Of a stretch of DNA of 64,000 bases, positions 28,942-38,410 are shown piece by piece. Location of the stretch: assembly GCA_963710645.1 (NCBI GenBank), contig CAVQBD010000006.1, positions 348,397-412,396 on the forward strand, given 5' to 3'. The translations under genes were made by a program, and so were the position numbers. The notes under the pieces are model-generated. The model made no database searches. It had not been told where the DNA came from and saw only the letters and a program-made list of their open reading frames with translations. Position 1 is the stretch's first letter; each line of letters begins with the position of its first letter. The DNA comes from FEB-10 sp963710645. GTDB lineage: Bacteria > Acidobacteriota > Thermoanaerobaculia > Thermoanaerobaculales > Sulfomarinibacteraceae.

Positions 28942-30549
28942 TCACGGGGTCAGACGCCGGGACGGCCGGCGGGGGGCGGGCATTCCCCACTCCTGTCCTG
29001 TGAATTCAATGTCGCGAAACACCGGGGAGGCGCTCGACGCCCCTCGATTCAAACGGATCCGGTACTGGAGGTACCGCGCGCCGTCGTCCAGGATTCCAGC
29101 GAGGTCACCCGGCTGCAGCGGGATCCAGGGACCCATCGTGGACGGGTCGGCAAAGGCGCGGCCCTCAACCTGGATCTCAGCACCCTGGGGGAGCTCTGCG
29201 GTCCAGCGGCAGAGCGTCCAGTCCATGTGGTCCCCGCAGTCGAGGATTGAGGAAGTGATCGTCCCTCCATCCACCGGTTCGGAGATCTGCCACCATCCCA
29301 GGGAGTCCAGACTCCACGAAGATCCCAGGAGGTCTGCGGTGCCGTCACCATCGACGTCGGCCACATGAACCGAGCTCGACTCACCAAACGACCGGTCGAT
29401 GACCCGCACCCGCCAGTCGGTGCCGCTGCCGTTCAGATTTTCCCACCACACAATGCCACCGGAGGTGGACCAGCCGGACGCTGCGACGTCCATGTCGCCG
29501 TCGCCGTCAAGGTCGGCCGGGAAGACCGAGACTGCTCCGGAGAGTGGTCCGGGTATGGCGTTTTTCTGCCACTGGATAGGGTCTTCGCCGCTGTTGCGCC
29601 ACCAGGCGATCTCCCGGCGGTCCATGGCCGCTCCCACCGCGTCCAGATGGCCGTCACTGTCCATGTCAGCGAGCGCCACCCAGTGGGCCCCGGTAAAACC
29701 GGTGCCGATGGTCTGTTCGGTCCAGGTTGGAGGTGAGCCACCGTCGTTCTGCCACCACGCGATGCGTTCGTCATGCCAAGCCACTGCCGTGACATCGAGG
29801 TGTCCGTCTCCGTCCACGTCCCCCACATCGACCTTGGTGGGGTAGTCCATGGCTGATGCAATCACGAACCGGGTCCATGCCACGGGATCACCACCATCGT
29901 TGCGCCACCACAGCACCAGATCGTCTTCATAGCTGACACCGACGATGTCCTGGTCGCCGTCGTCATCCAGGTCCGCCCCACGGACATCGTGGGCTCCCGG
30001 GACGGCACCATCCACGTCGTGTCGGGTCCACACGATGGGGTCCCCGCCGCCGTTCTGCCACCACGCGACCTCGCCACCCACATCCGAGCCGGCAATGATG
30101 TCCGGCCAACCGTCGCCGTCAATGTCGGCGACCGACACGGCCAGGGCCCGCTCGAATTCCTCGACGATGACCTGCCGGTCCCACCCCGGAGGCTGGGCGC
30201 CGTCGTTGAGGAAAAGCTCGACGCTGTCGCCCCAGTACGAAACCCCGAGAATGTCCGAATCTCCGTCGAGATCCACATCCGCAGCGTAGACCTTGATGGC
30301 GCCGTCCAGGCCGGGGCCAAGGAGATGGCCCACCGGTTCAGACATGGGTGTGGTGGACAGGGTGAGACATCCGTCAAAGGTGCGCCACGCGATACCGTCG
30401 GTGGTGTGGAAGGTGTTGGCCCACGTCGCCACAGGCCCTTGCACGCCGCCGCCACCCGCCCAGTCGGTCTGAACAACGGATCGATCGGTGGCTGCTGCGG
30501 TGGTGACGGTCGCAATGGCGGCGATCAGGACGAGCGCGGGGTGGCGCAT
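28942..30549 (-). CDS. Secreted FG-GAP/VCBS repeat protein, paralogue of 26069-27736
   Basis: A 535-aa exported protein. The signal peptide is at about 1-22 (MRHPALVLIAAI...TTAAA), followed by a mature start matching its paralogue (VVQTDW, GP..TWA) and about seven FG-GAP repeats with D.DGDG..D Ca-loops and WW.N.GG.P..W closures. The C-terminus again ends in a Pro/Arg tail (PAPRRPSRRLTP). The start is at 30549 with GGAG 6 nt upstream; the frame is open to 30642. The two proteins share architecture, repeat spacing and tail, suggesting a duplicated pair with a common export or attachment fate. Function unknown. Confidence 0.88.
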   Translation of the reverse strand: MRHPALVLIAAIATVTTAAATDRSVVQTDWAGGGGVQGPVATWANTFHTTDGIAWRTFDGCLTLSTTPMSEPVGHLLGPGLDGAIKVYAADVDLDGDSDILGVSYWGDSVELFLNDGAQPPGWDRQVIVEEFERALAVSVADIDGDGWPDIIAGSDVGGEVAWWQNGGGDPIVWTRHDVDGAVPGAHDVRGADLDDDGDQDIVGVSYEDDLVLWWRNDGGDPVAWTRFVIASAMDYPTKVDVGDVDGDGHLDVTAVAWHDERIAWWQNDGGSPPTWTEQTIGTGFTGAHWVALADMDSDGHLDAVGAAMDRREIAWWRNSGEDPIQWQKNAIPGPLSGAVSVFPADLDGDGDMDVAASGWSTSGGIVWWENLNGSGTDWRVRVIDRSFGESSSVHVADVDGDGTADLLGSSWSLDSLGWWQISEPVDGGTITSSILDCGDHMDWTLCRWTAELPQGAEIQVEGRAFADPSTMGPWIPLQPGDLAGILDDGARYLQYRIRLNRGASSASPVFRDIEFTGQEWGMPAPRRPSRRLTP

Positions 30550-31061
30550 GGAGATCTCCAGTCTCGAATCGATGGCCGCAGCCGAGAAGGTCTCGGTCCT
30601 CCATCCGTCAGTCAATACGGCGTGGACCGGGCCGTGTTTCAAAGTGGTCGGGGGAGAACCTCATGGCAAAATCGACCGTATATACCTGTGAATGGACTAC
30701 TTCGACGCACTTCACAACAATGGTTGGCTTGCCGATCCGTCGGATCGGGTTCATGTGGTCGCCGTCCACCAGGTTGGCTGTCCGGGCGAAGGTGGCTGCG
30801 GCTGTGTGCCGCGACTCGTTCTGTTGCAGGCCGAAAACCTGCCGATGGAACCGCGACGTTCAAACGTGGTTCCCGGTCCGGGTTGGATCGACGAGGATGC
30901 CGTTCAGGTTGGTTGAATCGGCCCATTGAATACCAATTGCGGGTCTCTTCATCCAAAGTCACAATGCCCATTGACGACTCCCAAGTGTTGTGAGGGAGGC
31001 CGAAGATCCGCATCGACAATGAAGCCCCGGCTTGCTTTTGACAGGATGAAGGGGAGCGGCA
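30550..31061. other. Gene-poor interval before the subtilase gene
   Basis: About 510 nt between the FG-GAP gene (minus) and the subtilase (plus). The only reasonable candidate inside is the small frame at 30692-30916. A competing 88-codon frame from 30663 has a good RBS (GGGGGAG, 6 nt) but an odd basic, Cys/Trp-rich translation. No terminator-like hairpin was seen. Confidence 0.5.
30692..30916 (+). CDS. Possible small cysteine-containing hypothetical protein (74 aa)
   Basis: The translation looks protein-like (MDYFDALHNNGWL, PSDRVHVVAVHQV, a CPGEGGCGC cluster, acidic C-terminus). No SD sequence is present, but TATATA ends 7 nt before the ATG, the spacing expected of a leaderless transcript; no good -35 was found. 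I do not recognise the family. Another overlapping frame (30663-30929) has a better RBS, so either one or neither may be real. Confidence 0.38.
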   Translation: MDYFDALHNNGWLADPSDRVHVVAVHQVGCPGEGGCGCVPRLVLLQAENLPMEPRRSNVVPGPGWIDEDAVQVG

Positions 31062-33554
31062 ATGTTGAAACGTATGTCAGGCCTGGTTGCAGCGGCGATG
31101 ATCGTCGCACCCTCACTTGTCTGGCCGGCGCCGGGCGATGACCCCCGGTCGTACGAGATGCGTCTCGGAGCCGTCGACGTGACACCGGCGGCTGAACTGC
31201 GGTTGTCTGAATTGGATCGGGGACAGCCGTTTGTGATTCAGTTCCACGAGGCGGCGGACAGGCGGACGCGTCAGCAGCTGGAGTCATCCGGAGTCAAATT
31301 GGTGCGATATCTCGGAGGGCGCGGTTATCTGGCGCATTGTGACCAACCCTGCTCTTCCGCTCTGCTTCATGAACCCAGTGTTCGGGCGGCCTTTGCGCTC
31401 GAGCCTGCCATGAAACGGTCGCGGGTCTTCGACACCGACCCGGAGCTTCGCGCTTGGACAGGATCAGCATCTCCGATCCGCCTCCACGTTCGTTTTCTCG
31501 ATTCGGTGTCGTTCGAGTACGCCGTGACAACCATGACGGAGGTCGGCGCAACGGTGGTGGCGACGAGTTTCAGCGTGGTTCACTCGCTAACGGTGGATGC
31601 GACATGGCCGGTATTCCGATCGATCCTGGAGGTGCGCGAGGTCATCAGCGTGGATCCGGCCTTGCCGAAATCCGGGCCTGCGTCGGTGGACGTGGCACAC
31701 CGGGTGCGAGCCGACCAGCTTCGAAACCAACCGAGGTTTTTTGGCGTCGACGGATCGGGCCAGCGAATCGGGATTTGGGATTGGTTCAGCCAACCTCATA
31801 TGGAGTTCGAGGACCGCATCATCGTCGACGAGGTGCGGTGGGACGAATGGGGTCACGGGGTTCTGGTTTCCGGGCCGGCGGCGTCGGCGGGTCTCGAGGA
31901 ACCCCGGTCTTTGGGGATGGCGCCGGGCGCCGAGCTGATCTGGCACTCCCACGATTCCAACGACAATTGGAGCGACATGGAGCGGGTCCATCGCCAACTG
32001 GACATGTCCATCGTCAACAACTCGTGGAGCATCCATCCCGGTTGGTTCTTCGATCGCCTCGACGGCCACCCTTCGTGGCACGGGGGCCTTTGGGCATACG
32101 GCTATTACCACGACTGGACCGAATCTGCGGACCAGGTCGCGTTCGAAACGGATCTGCTGATCGTGTTTGCTGCGGGCAACGAGGTCGAGGTGGATTACCT
32201 GGGACCCCACACCCACGGGAACATCTACGGGAACGACGGACACACAATGATCGAGGACCTTCATCCGCCGAACCCCGTGTACACATCGATGGCGGGGCCG
32301 TCGGTGGGCAAAAATCTGATCACAGTCGGGGGCACCACAAAGGAGGACGATCTGGTCTGGTTTTCATCCCGCGGCCCGACCCTCGATGGGAGGGTCAAGC
32401 CTGATGTCATGGCGCCCGCAATCGACATTTTGACCACCTCTCCCGACGGCGGCTACACCTATTCAGGCGGAACATCACTCGCGGCGCCCACGGTGTGCGG
32501 GGTGGCGGCTTTGCTTCGTGATCTCCACGAGCGGGTGCATGGCTTCGAGATCTCCTCGGTTGCGCTCAAGAACCTTCTGATCCACTCCGCGCGGGATCTC
32601 GGCCTGCCCGGTCCCGACTACACCCACGGCCACGGCTTGGTGGACGCGGAGTTGGCGGCTCGGATCGTCCGCGACGCTGTCTTTTCGGCCGATGAATTCG
32701 GCAGACCGAGGGCGCCGACCGGCCGCCGGATTCCGCTCGAAGGCTCGGCGACGTCGGCCGATCCCGCCGACAATCCTGGCGGTGTCGGAAAGGTGGCGGC
32801 TCTGATGCTGGAGGATGGTATCGAGCACGGCGGGATCCGGATCTACCGATTTCCAGTGGGATCCGCCGCCGATCTCAGAGCAACCCTGGTGTGGCACGAT
32901 CCCCCGGCGGACATCCTGGTGAATGATCTCGACATCAGGCTGGAAAGCCCGGAAGGAGAGGTGTTCCTGCCGTGGGTGTTGGATCCGACCAGACCGGCCG
33001 ATGGTGCGACCAGGGGCGTCAACCGCAGGGATAATGTGGAGTCGGTGGTGGTCGAGGAAGCCGAGCCGGGTTGGTGGACAGTGATCGTGGACGCCAACTC
33101 AGTGCCGATGGGTCCGCAACGGTTTTCGCTGATCGTCTCGGGATCGGGGGGGAACATCGCGTCGGAGAGGCTCGAATCCGGCCAGATCGAACTGTTGGAG
33201 TTTTGGGCCACCACGAGCCTGGATGACGAGAGCGAACCGGTCCCGAATACCGCCTTCGCGGCGGGTGATCGAGTCAATTTTTTTGGCAGGATTGCCCTGG
33301 TCGACAACCCGGTTTACGAGCATTTCAACGGCTTTGTCTCCATCGGCGGCGGCATCTACGACGCCGATGGCGAGATCGTGGTCATGGCCACGAATGGGAC
33401 CCATCAGTGGGAGGATTTCGAGGCTGGTGGGGTCTTGGACACCGGTTGGATCGTCCCCGAGGAACTCGCGGCGGGCGTGTACACCTGCCGAATGTGGCTG
33501 CGTCTCGCCAACGGGACCTCTTCCGAATTGGAAGTCCCCATATCGGTTCAGTAG
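31062..33554 (+). CDS. Secreted subtilisin-like serine protease (peptidase S8)
   Basis: An 830-aa exported protease. The signal peptide is at about 1-23 (SGLVAAAMIVAPSLVWPAPG), then an N-terminal prodomain-like region to about 215. The catalytic domain has Asp240 (IGIWDWF), His265 (WGHGVLVSGPA), oxyanion Asn373 (AAGNE) and Ser472 (SGGTSLAAPTVCG). Beta-rich C-terminal domains follow, including a P-domain/PPC-like part (DLRATLVWHDPP, NDLDIRLESPEG). The Asp motif is WDWF rather than the usual DTG or DSG, and the His motif has GHGVLVSG rather than HGTHVAG. The start has GGGGAG 6 nt upstream. It probably acts outside the cell on proteins or peptides. Confidence 0.93.
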   Translation: MLKRMSGLVAAAMIVAPSLVWPAPGDDPRSYEMRLGAVDVTPAAELRLSELDRGQPFVIQFHEAADRRTRQQLESSGVKLVRYLGGRGYLAHCDQPCSSALLHEPSVRAAFALEPAMKRSRVFDTDPELRAWTGSASPIRLHVRFLDSVSFEYAVTTMTEVGATVVATSFSVVHSLTVDATWPVFRSILEVREVISVDPALPKSGPASVDVAHRVRADQLRNQPRFFGVDGSGQRIGIWDWFSQPHMEFEDRIIVDEVRWDEWGHGVLVSGPAASAGLEEPRSLGMAPGAELIWHSHDSNDNWSDMERVHRQLDMSIVNNSWSIHPGWFFDRLDGHPSWHGGLWAYGYYHDWTESADQVAFETDLLIVFAAGNEVEVDYLGPHTHGNIYGNDGHTMIEDLHPPNPVYTSMAGPSVGKNLITVGGTTKEDDLVWFSSRGPTLDGRVKPDVMAPAIDILTTSPDGGYTYSGGTSLAAPTVCGVAALLRDLHERVHGFEISSVALKNLLIHSARDLGLPGPDYTHGHGLVDAELAARIVRDAVFSADEFGRPRAPTGRRIPLEGSATSADPADNPGGVGKVAALMLEDGIEHGGIRIYRFPVGSAADLRATLVWHDPPADILVNDLDIRLESPEGEVFLPWVLDPTRPADGATRGVNRRDNVESVVVEEAEPGWWTVIVDANSVPMGPQRFSLIVSGSGGNIASERLESGQIELLEFWATTSLDDESEPVPNTAFAAGDRVNFFGRIALVDNPVYEHFNGFVSIGGGIYDADGEIVVMATNGTHQWEDFEAGGVLDTGWIVPEELAAGVYTCRMWLRLANGTSSELEVPISVQ

Positions 33555-33594
33555 CGCTACGATCACACCATGGACCGGCCACAACGCTGACGGA

Positions 33595-34722
33595 ATGCGG
33601 ATCCTCTACCTAACCGATCGACTGAGCGTCCGTGGAGGCGCCGATCTCCATCTCCGGCAGGTCATGGAGTGGGCGGCGGCGGCCGACAACCGAGTGACGC
33701 TGGCTTGTGGACGAATTGACGAGGGCGCGGAGGCACCCAAAGGGGTGGCCGTTATCCAGCTTCGAGGGCTGGCCACCGCGGTGGAATCCACCAGCCGTCT
33801 TGGGAGTTTGGATCAACTCTTGGCCGATGCGGACGTGGTCCATCTGCAAAACGTCATGAATCCCGAGGTGCTCCGGGTCGCCGCCACCACTGGGCGGGCC
33901 ATCGTCACCGTCCAGGATCATCGGGTCTTCTGCCCGGGAATGGGCAAGACCCTTCCGGGAGGGAGAATCTGCGAGACGATCATGGCGGACCGTCCGTGCA
34001 CCGAATGCCTGCCGGATCTCGACTACCGTTCGCGAATGCTCCGGCTCACCCGGTCCCGGCGCGACGCCCTCGCCGGCAGTCGGCTCGTCGTGCTGTCGCG
34101 ATGGATGGCAGAGCGGCTCGCCGAGGTTGGGCTCGGGCAGGCCCGTGTGATTCCACCCTGGGTCGAACCGGGTCCCGCGGCGGACGGGGCGCGGCACGGG
34201 TTGCTCATGGCCGGTCGGCTTGTGGCTCACAAGGGTGTGGAGGACGGCTGGCGGGCGTGGAGGGAGTGCGGTTGCGGTGAGCCCCTCATGGTGGCCGGCG
34301 TCGGCCCGCTTCAGACCCGGCTGGAAGGCGCCGAGATGCTCGGTTGGTTGTCTTCGGCCGAACTGCGCCGCGCCATGCGGCGGGTTCGGGCCGTTGTCTT
34401 CCCGAGTTTCTGGCAGGAACCATTTGGCATGGTCGGAATCGAGGCTCTGGCTGAATCCACGCCGGTGATCGCAGCGGTCACAGGTGGGGCGGTGGAGTGG
34501 GCTGGTGCTGGTTGCCTGCGCGTGCCGCCTGGGAATGTGGCCGCCATGGCTGAGGCCATTGGTAGGATCTTCGGTGAACCGGACCTGGCTGATCGCCTCG
34601 GCCGGGAGGGGCGCGCTTTTGTTGCCGACCGATTCGCGCGCCGAACAGCGGAAACCGATCTCGGCAACCTCTACGAAAAAACCGGGGGCGTTGCCGTTGT
34701 TCCGGACCCGCCGTCGAGCTAA
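33595..34722 (+). CDS. Glycosyltransferase family 4-like protein
   Basis: A 375-aa GT-B fold transferase. The N-terminal domain begins MRILYLTDR..VRGGADLHL. Mid-protein there is a Cys-rich segment (CPGMGKTLPGGRIC, DRPCTEC) of the kind seen in some GT4 enzymes. The C-terminal domain has the sugar-nucleotide site motif (VVFPSFWQEPFGMVGIEALAESTPVIA, E at the usual GT4 position). The frame is open upstream to 33223 inside the subtilase gene; 33595 is chosen from the domain start. It probably transfers a sugar to a cell-envelope acceptor. It lies 40 nt after the protease gene. Donor and acceptor cannot be inferred. Confidence 0.88.
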   Translation: MRILYLTDRLSVRGGADLHLRQVMEWAAAADNRVTLACGRIDEGAEAPKGVAVIQLRGLATAVESTSRLGSLDQLLADADVVHLQNVMNPEVLRVAATTGRAIVTVQDHRVFCPGMGKTLPGGRICETIMADRPCTECLPDLDYRSRMLRLTRSRRDALAGSRLVVLSRWMAERLAEVGLGQARVIPPWVEPGPAADGARHGLLMAGRLVAHKGVEDGWRAWRECGCGEPLMVAGVGPLQTRLEGAEMLGWLSSAELRRAMRRVRAVVFPSFWQEPFGMVGIEALAESTPVIAAVTGGAVEWAGAGCLRVPPGNVAAMAEAIGRIFGEPDLADRLGREGRAFVADRFARRTAETDLGNLYEKTGGVAVVPDPPSS

Positions 34723-34758
34723 AGTGAAGTGGGCTTCGGTGAACGAAGGAGGGGGAAC

Positions 34759-35460
34759 ATGAGGCAACGAGTTGGGTTAACGGCTGCGGCCATCTGTGTG
34801 GCGTTGCTTTTTGGATGTGGACCCGCCGGGGTTCCGGAGCCACCGGCGGACGAGCACGCGCGGCAGGCGTCGGTGGCTCCGGATCCGCTGCCACCCACCG
34901 TCGAGGCCTTTGCGTGGGATTGTGACGACGGCACGGCTGTGGTTTCGGAGAACGACGGCGATGCCGACGAGATGTGGCTTTTTCTGCCCGCCGAAACTGT
35001 CAAGCTGTCCCACCTTGAGGCCGCATCCGGAGCGAAGTTCGGCAACGATACAGTCGTCTTCTGGAGCAAGGGAGAGGAGGCCATGTTGGAGTGGGATGGA
35101 GTCGCTCGGAAGTGCGTGGTCAACCGCTTCAGGTCCACGATCGAGAGCATCAAACTCTCTGGCGGCGACTTCTGGGCGACGGGCAACGAACCCGGTTGGA
35201 GCCTCGAAATCTACCCCGACTGGTTGGTTTTCACTACCGGCTATGGGGAGGAGCGTCACGAGGCTCTGATCACCGACCGCAGTGAGGACCCCTCGGCGCA
35301 GCCCTATGTATTCCGTGGTTCGGCTGAGGATCAGGCCCTGGTTGTTGGACTGCGCGGTGGGCCGTGTTCTGATTCCATGAGCGGAGAGGAGTTTGAAACC
35401 GCCGTGGAAATCGACTTTGCAGGGCAGCAATTCTCTGGGTGCGGCATGGCGCTGCACTGA
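34759..35460 (+). CDS. Lipoprotein with MliC-like and GNEPGW (COG3650-like) domains
   Basis: A 233-aa lipoprotein. The signal ends in a lipobox (ALLFGC). Residues about 45-125 match the MliC lysozyme-inhibitor pattern (F.WDCDDGTAVVS..., LPAETVKLSHLEAASGAKF, WSKGEEAMLEWDG...C). The C-terminal half begins ATGNEPGWSLEIYPD, typical of a COG3650-type domain often found beside MliC or META domains. The start is set by AGGAGGGGG about 3-7 nt upstream. It is followed at once by another lipoprotein gene, probably in one operon. A role in binding host or predator lysozyme is family knowledge, not shown here. Confidence 0.85.
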   Translation: MRQRVGLTAAAICVALLFGCGPAGVPEPPADEHARQASVAPDPLPPTVEAFAWDCDDGTAVVSENDGDADEMWLFLPAETVKLSHLEAASGAKFGNDTVVFWSKGEEAMLEWDGVARKCVVNRFRSTIESIKLSGGDFWATGNEPGWSLEIYPDWLVFTTGYGEERHEALITDRSEDPSAQPYVFRGSAEDQALVVGLRGGPCSDSMSGEEFETAVEIDFAGQQFSGCGMALH

Positions 35461-35473
35461 GGCGAGCACGGTG

Positions 35474-35980
35474 ATGATCTCTCGAGCGCGGGTCATCCTT
35501 TCAGTCTTGGTGGTTGCCGCAGCATTGGTTGTCGCTTGTGGACGGTCCGAGGCGCCGCAACCACCGCCCACCGAGCCACTGCCGGGCACCGCAGCCATCG
35601 CCGCGACGCCGCCGGACCCACAGCCGACGCCGTCCCCGACGGTGACCCTCCCGGTTCTCAAAACCATATCGGGAGAGGTCTTCTATCGCGAGCGCCTCAG
35701 GCTGCCGTCCGATGCCGAGCTGACAGTCACATTGGTTCGGCTTGGCGGTTCGGGCGGTAGGGTGATCGCGAAGTCAACCGTCAGACCCAGGCAGCAGGTA
35801 CCTATACCATTCGAGCTGGAGTATGGGACGGCGGACATCAACCGCGGCGCGTCCTATGGCATCGAAGTGGAGATCACCCGACGTGATGACGTAGTTTTTG
35901 TCCTGCCCGAACCGGTTCCGGTGATCACCGGTGGAGCGCCCGAAACCGGTCTCAAACTGCTGCTGAGGCGAAATTCCTGA
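35474..35980 (+). CDS. YbaY/YscW-family lipoprotein
   Basis: A 168-aa lipoprotein. The hydrophobic signal ends in VVAC, then a Pro-rich linker (PQPPPTEPLPG, TPPDPQPTPSPT), then a YscW/YbaY-type beta domain (SGEVFYRERLRLPSDAELTVTLVRL, RQQVPIPFELEYG, YGIEVEITR). Such lipoproteins act as outer-membrane or periplasmic chaperone-like proteins in some bacteria; the specific role here is unknown. It starts 13 nt after the preceding lipoprotein gene (GTG at 35471 is also possible), so the two are probably cotranscribed. Confidence 0.85.
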   Translation: MISRARVILSVLVVAAALVVACGRSEAPQPPPTEPLPGTAAIAATPPDPQPTPSPTVTLPVLKTISGEVFYRERLRLPSDAELTVTLVRLGGSGGRVIAKSTVRPRQQVPIPFELEYGTADINRGASYGIEVEITRRDDVVFVLPEPVPVITGGAPETGLKLLLRRNS

Positions 35981-36042
35981 AGCCCCACCGTTGATTTCCG
36001 GGGCTGGAGTGGGTGCCAAGGGACAGGCGCCGCCGGAGTGGA

Positions 36043-36999
36043 TCATCCTCCAAATGTTTGCCAGATAGCCAGCCACAACGGCATCGTCACCATGCAGGCG
36101 GCGTAGCAGAGCAGCATCAGACTGCCCACCTTCTGATCATCTCCACCGTAGGTGCGCACCTGGAGGACGAGCCCCGAGGCCGGAGCGGAGGCGGCTTCGA
36201 GAATCAGGAACTTCGCGAGCAGGCCATCGACCGCCCCGAGACCGCTCAGATGCACCAGGAGCATTGTTGCCGCCGGCAGGAGCCCGAGCTTGATCCCAAG
36301 GACCCGAACGGCGTCCCAAAGATAGGGGCGAAGGCGGAACGACACTCCACCCAGGATTGCGCCCAGCACCACCGTCGCCACCGGAACGGCAGCCTGTCCC
36401 ACCAGATCCACCGCGTCGATCACGACTCCCGGGATCAACCGGGCAGAGCCCGTCAGCGCGAGCGTCACAGCCGCCAGATTGGCCACCAGTGGCGGGGTGA
36501 TCAGACCCTTCCAACCGGCAGAGTGGGAGCCGTTCGTGACAAGGACCTTGCCGAGGCTCCAGAGCAGGGCGTTGAAGCCGAGGATGAAGAGAAAACAGTA
36601 GAGGGCGAAGCGGTCGAACTGGTCGGGAAACAGGGCCAGCCCAACCGGCAGGATCAGGTAGCCCGCGTTCTGCATGCTGGCCAGGGCGAGCATGTTGCGC
36701 TTTTCTGGAAGCTCACGGGCAAATGCGATGGCGGCAGGCGCGAGTCCGAGCATGGGCATCAGCACGCCGGCGATGGGCAGGGCCCACCAGAGCTCCAGTG
36801 CCCGTGGTTCGAAGTTCTCCACCACCTTGGAGAAGATCATGCAGGGCAGGAAGAGCACGACTGTGGCGGTGGACAGACTGGTGACCATGGTGTCGGTCAG
36901 AACACCGCGACGCACCAAGACGCCGGCCGCAAGGACCACCACAAAGACCTTGAGAATCGCGAGCCACGCGCCGCCAAACGCGGCCAGAAATTCTGCCAC
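36043..36999 (-). CDS. AEC-family (auxin efflux carrier-like) permease
   Basis: A 318-aa integral membrane protein with about ten hydrophobic segments in two halves (AILKVFVVVLAAGVLVRRG start, conserved FLPCMIFSKV and NAGYLILPVGLALF motifs, C-terminal LILEAASAPASG). It matches AEC-family secondary transporters for organic acids or amino acids. The start is GTG with GGGGGTG 6 nt upstream. It is convergent with the YbaY-like gene and lies 43 nt after the M20 peptidase on the same strand, so the pair may supply and move a peptide or amino-acid product (inference). Substrate unknown. Confidence 0.88.
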   Translation of the reverse strand: MAEFLAAFGGAWLAILKVFVVVLAAGVLVRRGVLTDTMVTSLSTATVVLFLPCMIFSKVVENFEPRALELWWALPIAGVLMPMLGLAPAAIAFARELPEKRNMLALASMQNAGYLILPVGLALFPDQFDRFALYCFLFILGFNALLWSLGKVLVTNGSHSAGWKGLITPPLVANLAAVTLALTGSARLIPGVVIDAVDLVGQAAVPVATVVLGAILGGVSFRLRPYLWDAVRVLGIKLGLLPAATMLLVHLSGLGAVDGLLAKFLILEAASAPASGLVLQVRTYGGDDQKVGSLMLLCYAACMVTMPLWLAIWQTFGG

Positions 37000-37042
37000 T
37001 ACACCCCCTTTATGGACGGTGCATTGTAGCGAAGGAATCGGA

Positions 37043-38410
37043 TCATCGGGCCAGTCTTTCGAGCAGTAGGCCCCAGGCGATCTGGGCGCGGCGGAAACTC
37101 GACAGCCGGAAGAACTCGTCGGGAGAGTGTTGCCGCTCGTCCTCCAGGGCGAAGGCGAAGATCACGGTGTAGACGTCGAGGATCTCGCGGAATATCCCGC
37201 ACACCGGAATCGAACCGCCGCTTCGAATCCACAGCGGTTCGCGACCATAAAGTCCACTCAGGACGTCTTCGGCGGCCTTGTTGCCGGGGTGGTCCGCCGG
37301 TATGAGGTAGGGGTTCGCGCCGCTGTCCAGAGGTTCGAGAACCGCATGGGCTCCCGGAGGGGTGTGGCGCTCCACGTGTTGGCGGAGTCGGTCGATGATG
37401 TCCGATGGCTGCTGATCGGGCACCAACCGGCACGTGATCTTGGCGCTCACCCGCTGCGGAATGACGGTCTTGACGCCGTTGCCTTGGAAACCGCCGCTGA
37501 CGCCGTTGATCTCCAGTGTGGGTCTGGCCCAGGCCCGCTCGAGGGTGGAGTATCCGGGTTCGCCAAAGAGGGCGTCGACGCCCAGGTCGGCGCGGTATCG
37601 GTCCGGGTCGTGGGGGACTGCGGCAATGCGGTCGCGGTCTTCGTCGGTCAACGGGACGACCTGATCATAGAATCCCTCCACCGCGATCGTTCCGTCCACG
37701 TCCCGGAATGAAGCGAGGATGTGGGCCAGTGCGTGGATCGGGTTCTGGACAGCGCCGCCGTACACCCCGGAGTGGAGATCGCGGTTGGGACCGGTCACCA
37801 CCAGCTCGGCGGCGGCCAGCCCCTTGAGACCCACGAAGAGGGCAGGTGTGTCCTCGGAGAATTGGCCGCCATCGGCGCTCATCACCATGTCACAGTCAAA
37901 CAGCCGGGGATTTTCGGCCACATAACGAGGTAGGCTCGGGCTCCCGATCTCCTCTTCGCCCTCGAAGAAGAACCTGACGTTGATCGGCAGCCCGCCGTCA
38001 GCCGCCAGCATGGCCTCCACCGCCAGGATCGGCGCCAGGAGATTGCCCTTGTCGTCGTTGGCCCCCCGGGCGTAGATCCGGTCGTTTCTGATCTCCGGTT
38101 CGAAGGGCGGGCTGGTCCACAGGTCCAGCGGGTCGGCCGGCTGCACGTCGTAGTGGCCGTAGATCAGGATGGTTGGCCCACCAGTGGCGTGCAGCCAGTC
38201 GGCGGTGACCACCGGATGGCCCGCGGTGTCCCGGATCTCGACATGGTCGAGTCGGGCGCGTCTGAGTCGATCCGCGGTCCACTCCGCGGCGCGGCGGACG
38301 TCTCCTGCGTGATCGGGCAGACTCGAAACGCTCGGAATCCTCAGCAGGGCCTTGAGACCCTCGAGGTGTTGTTTTTGAGAATCTGCCAGGTATTTCTTCC
38401 ATCCGCTCAT
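37043..38410 (-). CDS. M20-family metallo-dipeptidase
   Basis: A 455-aa cytosolic zinc hydrolase of the M20 family. Metal and catalytic motifs: IYGHYDVQPAD (His and Asp), ARGANDDKGN (bridging Asp), EGEEEIGS (catalytic Glu and metal Glu), SADGG (Asp), and C-terminal DERQHSPDEFF (His). A dimerisation lid domain lies between (NRDLHSGVYGG). It fits the dipeptidase/carnosinase-like subgroup. The ATG at 38410 with GGAGG 6 nt upstream is chosen; the frame is open 15 codons further. The AEC permease gene follows on the same strand. Confidence 0.93.
   Translation of the reverse strand: MSGWKKYLADSQKQHLEGLKALLRIPSVSSLPDHAGDVRRAAEWTADRLRRARLDHVEIRDTAGHPVVTADWLHATGGPTILIYGHYDVQPADPLDLWTSPPFEPEIRNDRIYARGANDDKGNLLAPILAVEAMLAADGGLPINVRFFFEGEEEIGSPSLPRYVAENPRLFDCDMVMSADGGQFSEDTPALFVGLKGLAAAELVVTGPNRDLHSGVYGGAVQNPIHALAHILASFRDVDGTIAVEGFYDQVVPLTDEDRDRIAAVPHDPDRYRADLGVDALFGEPGYSTLERAWARPTLEINGVSGGFQGNGVKTVIPQRVSAKITCRLVPDQQPSDIIDRLRQHVERHTPPGAHAVLEPLDSGANPYLIPADHPGNKAAEDVLSGLYGREPLWIRSGGSIPVCGIFREILDVYTVIFAFALEDERQHSPDEFFRLSSFRRAQIAWGLLLERLAR

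Noticed and set aside
35981..36005. Hairpin agcccc/ggggct between convergent genes
   Set aside because: Only 6 bp with a 13-nt loop and no T-run, so it is too weak to call a terminator.
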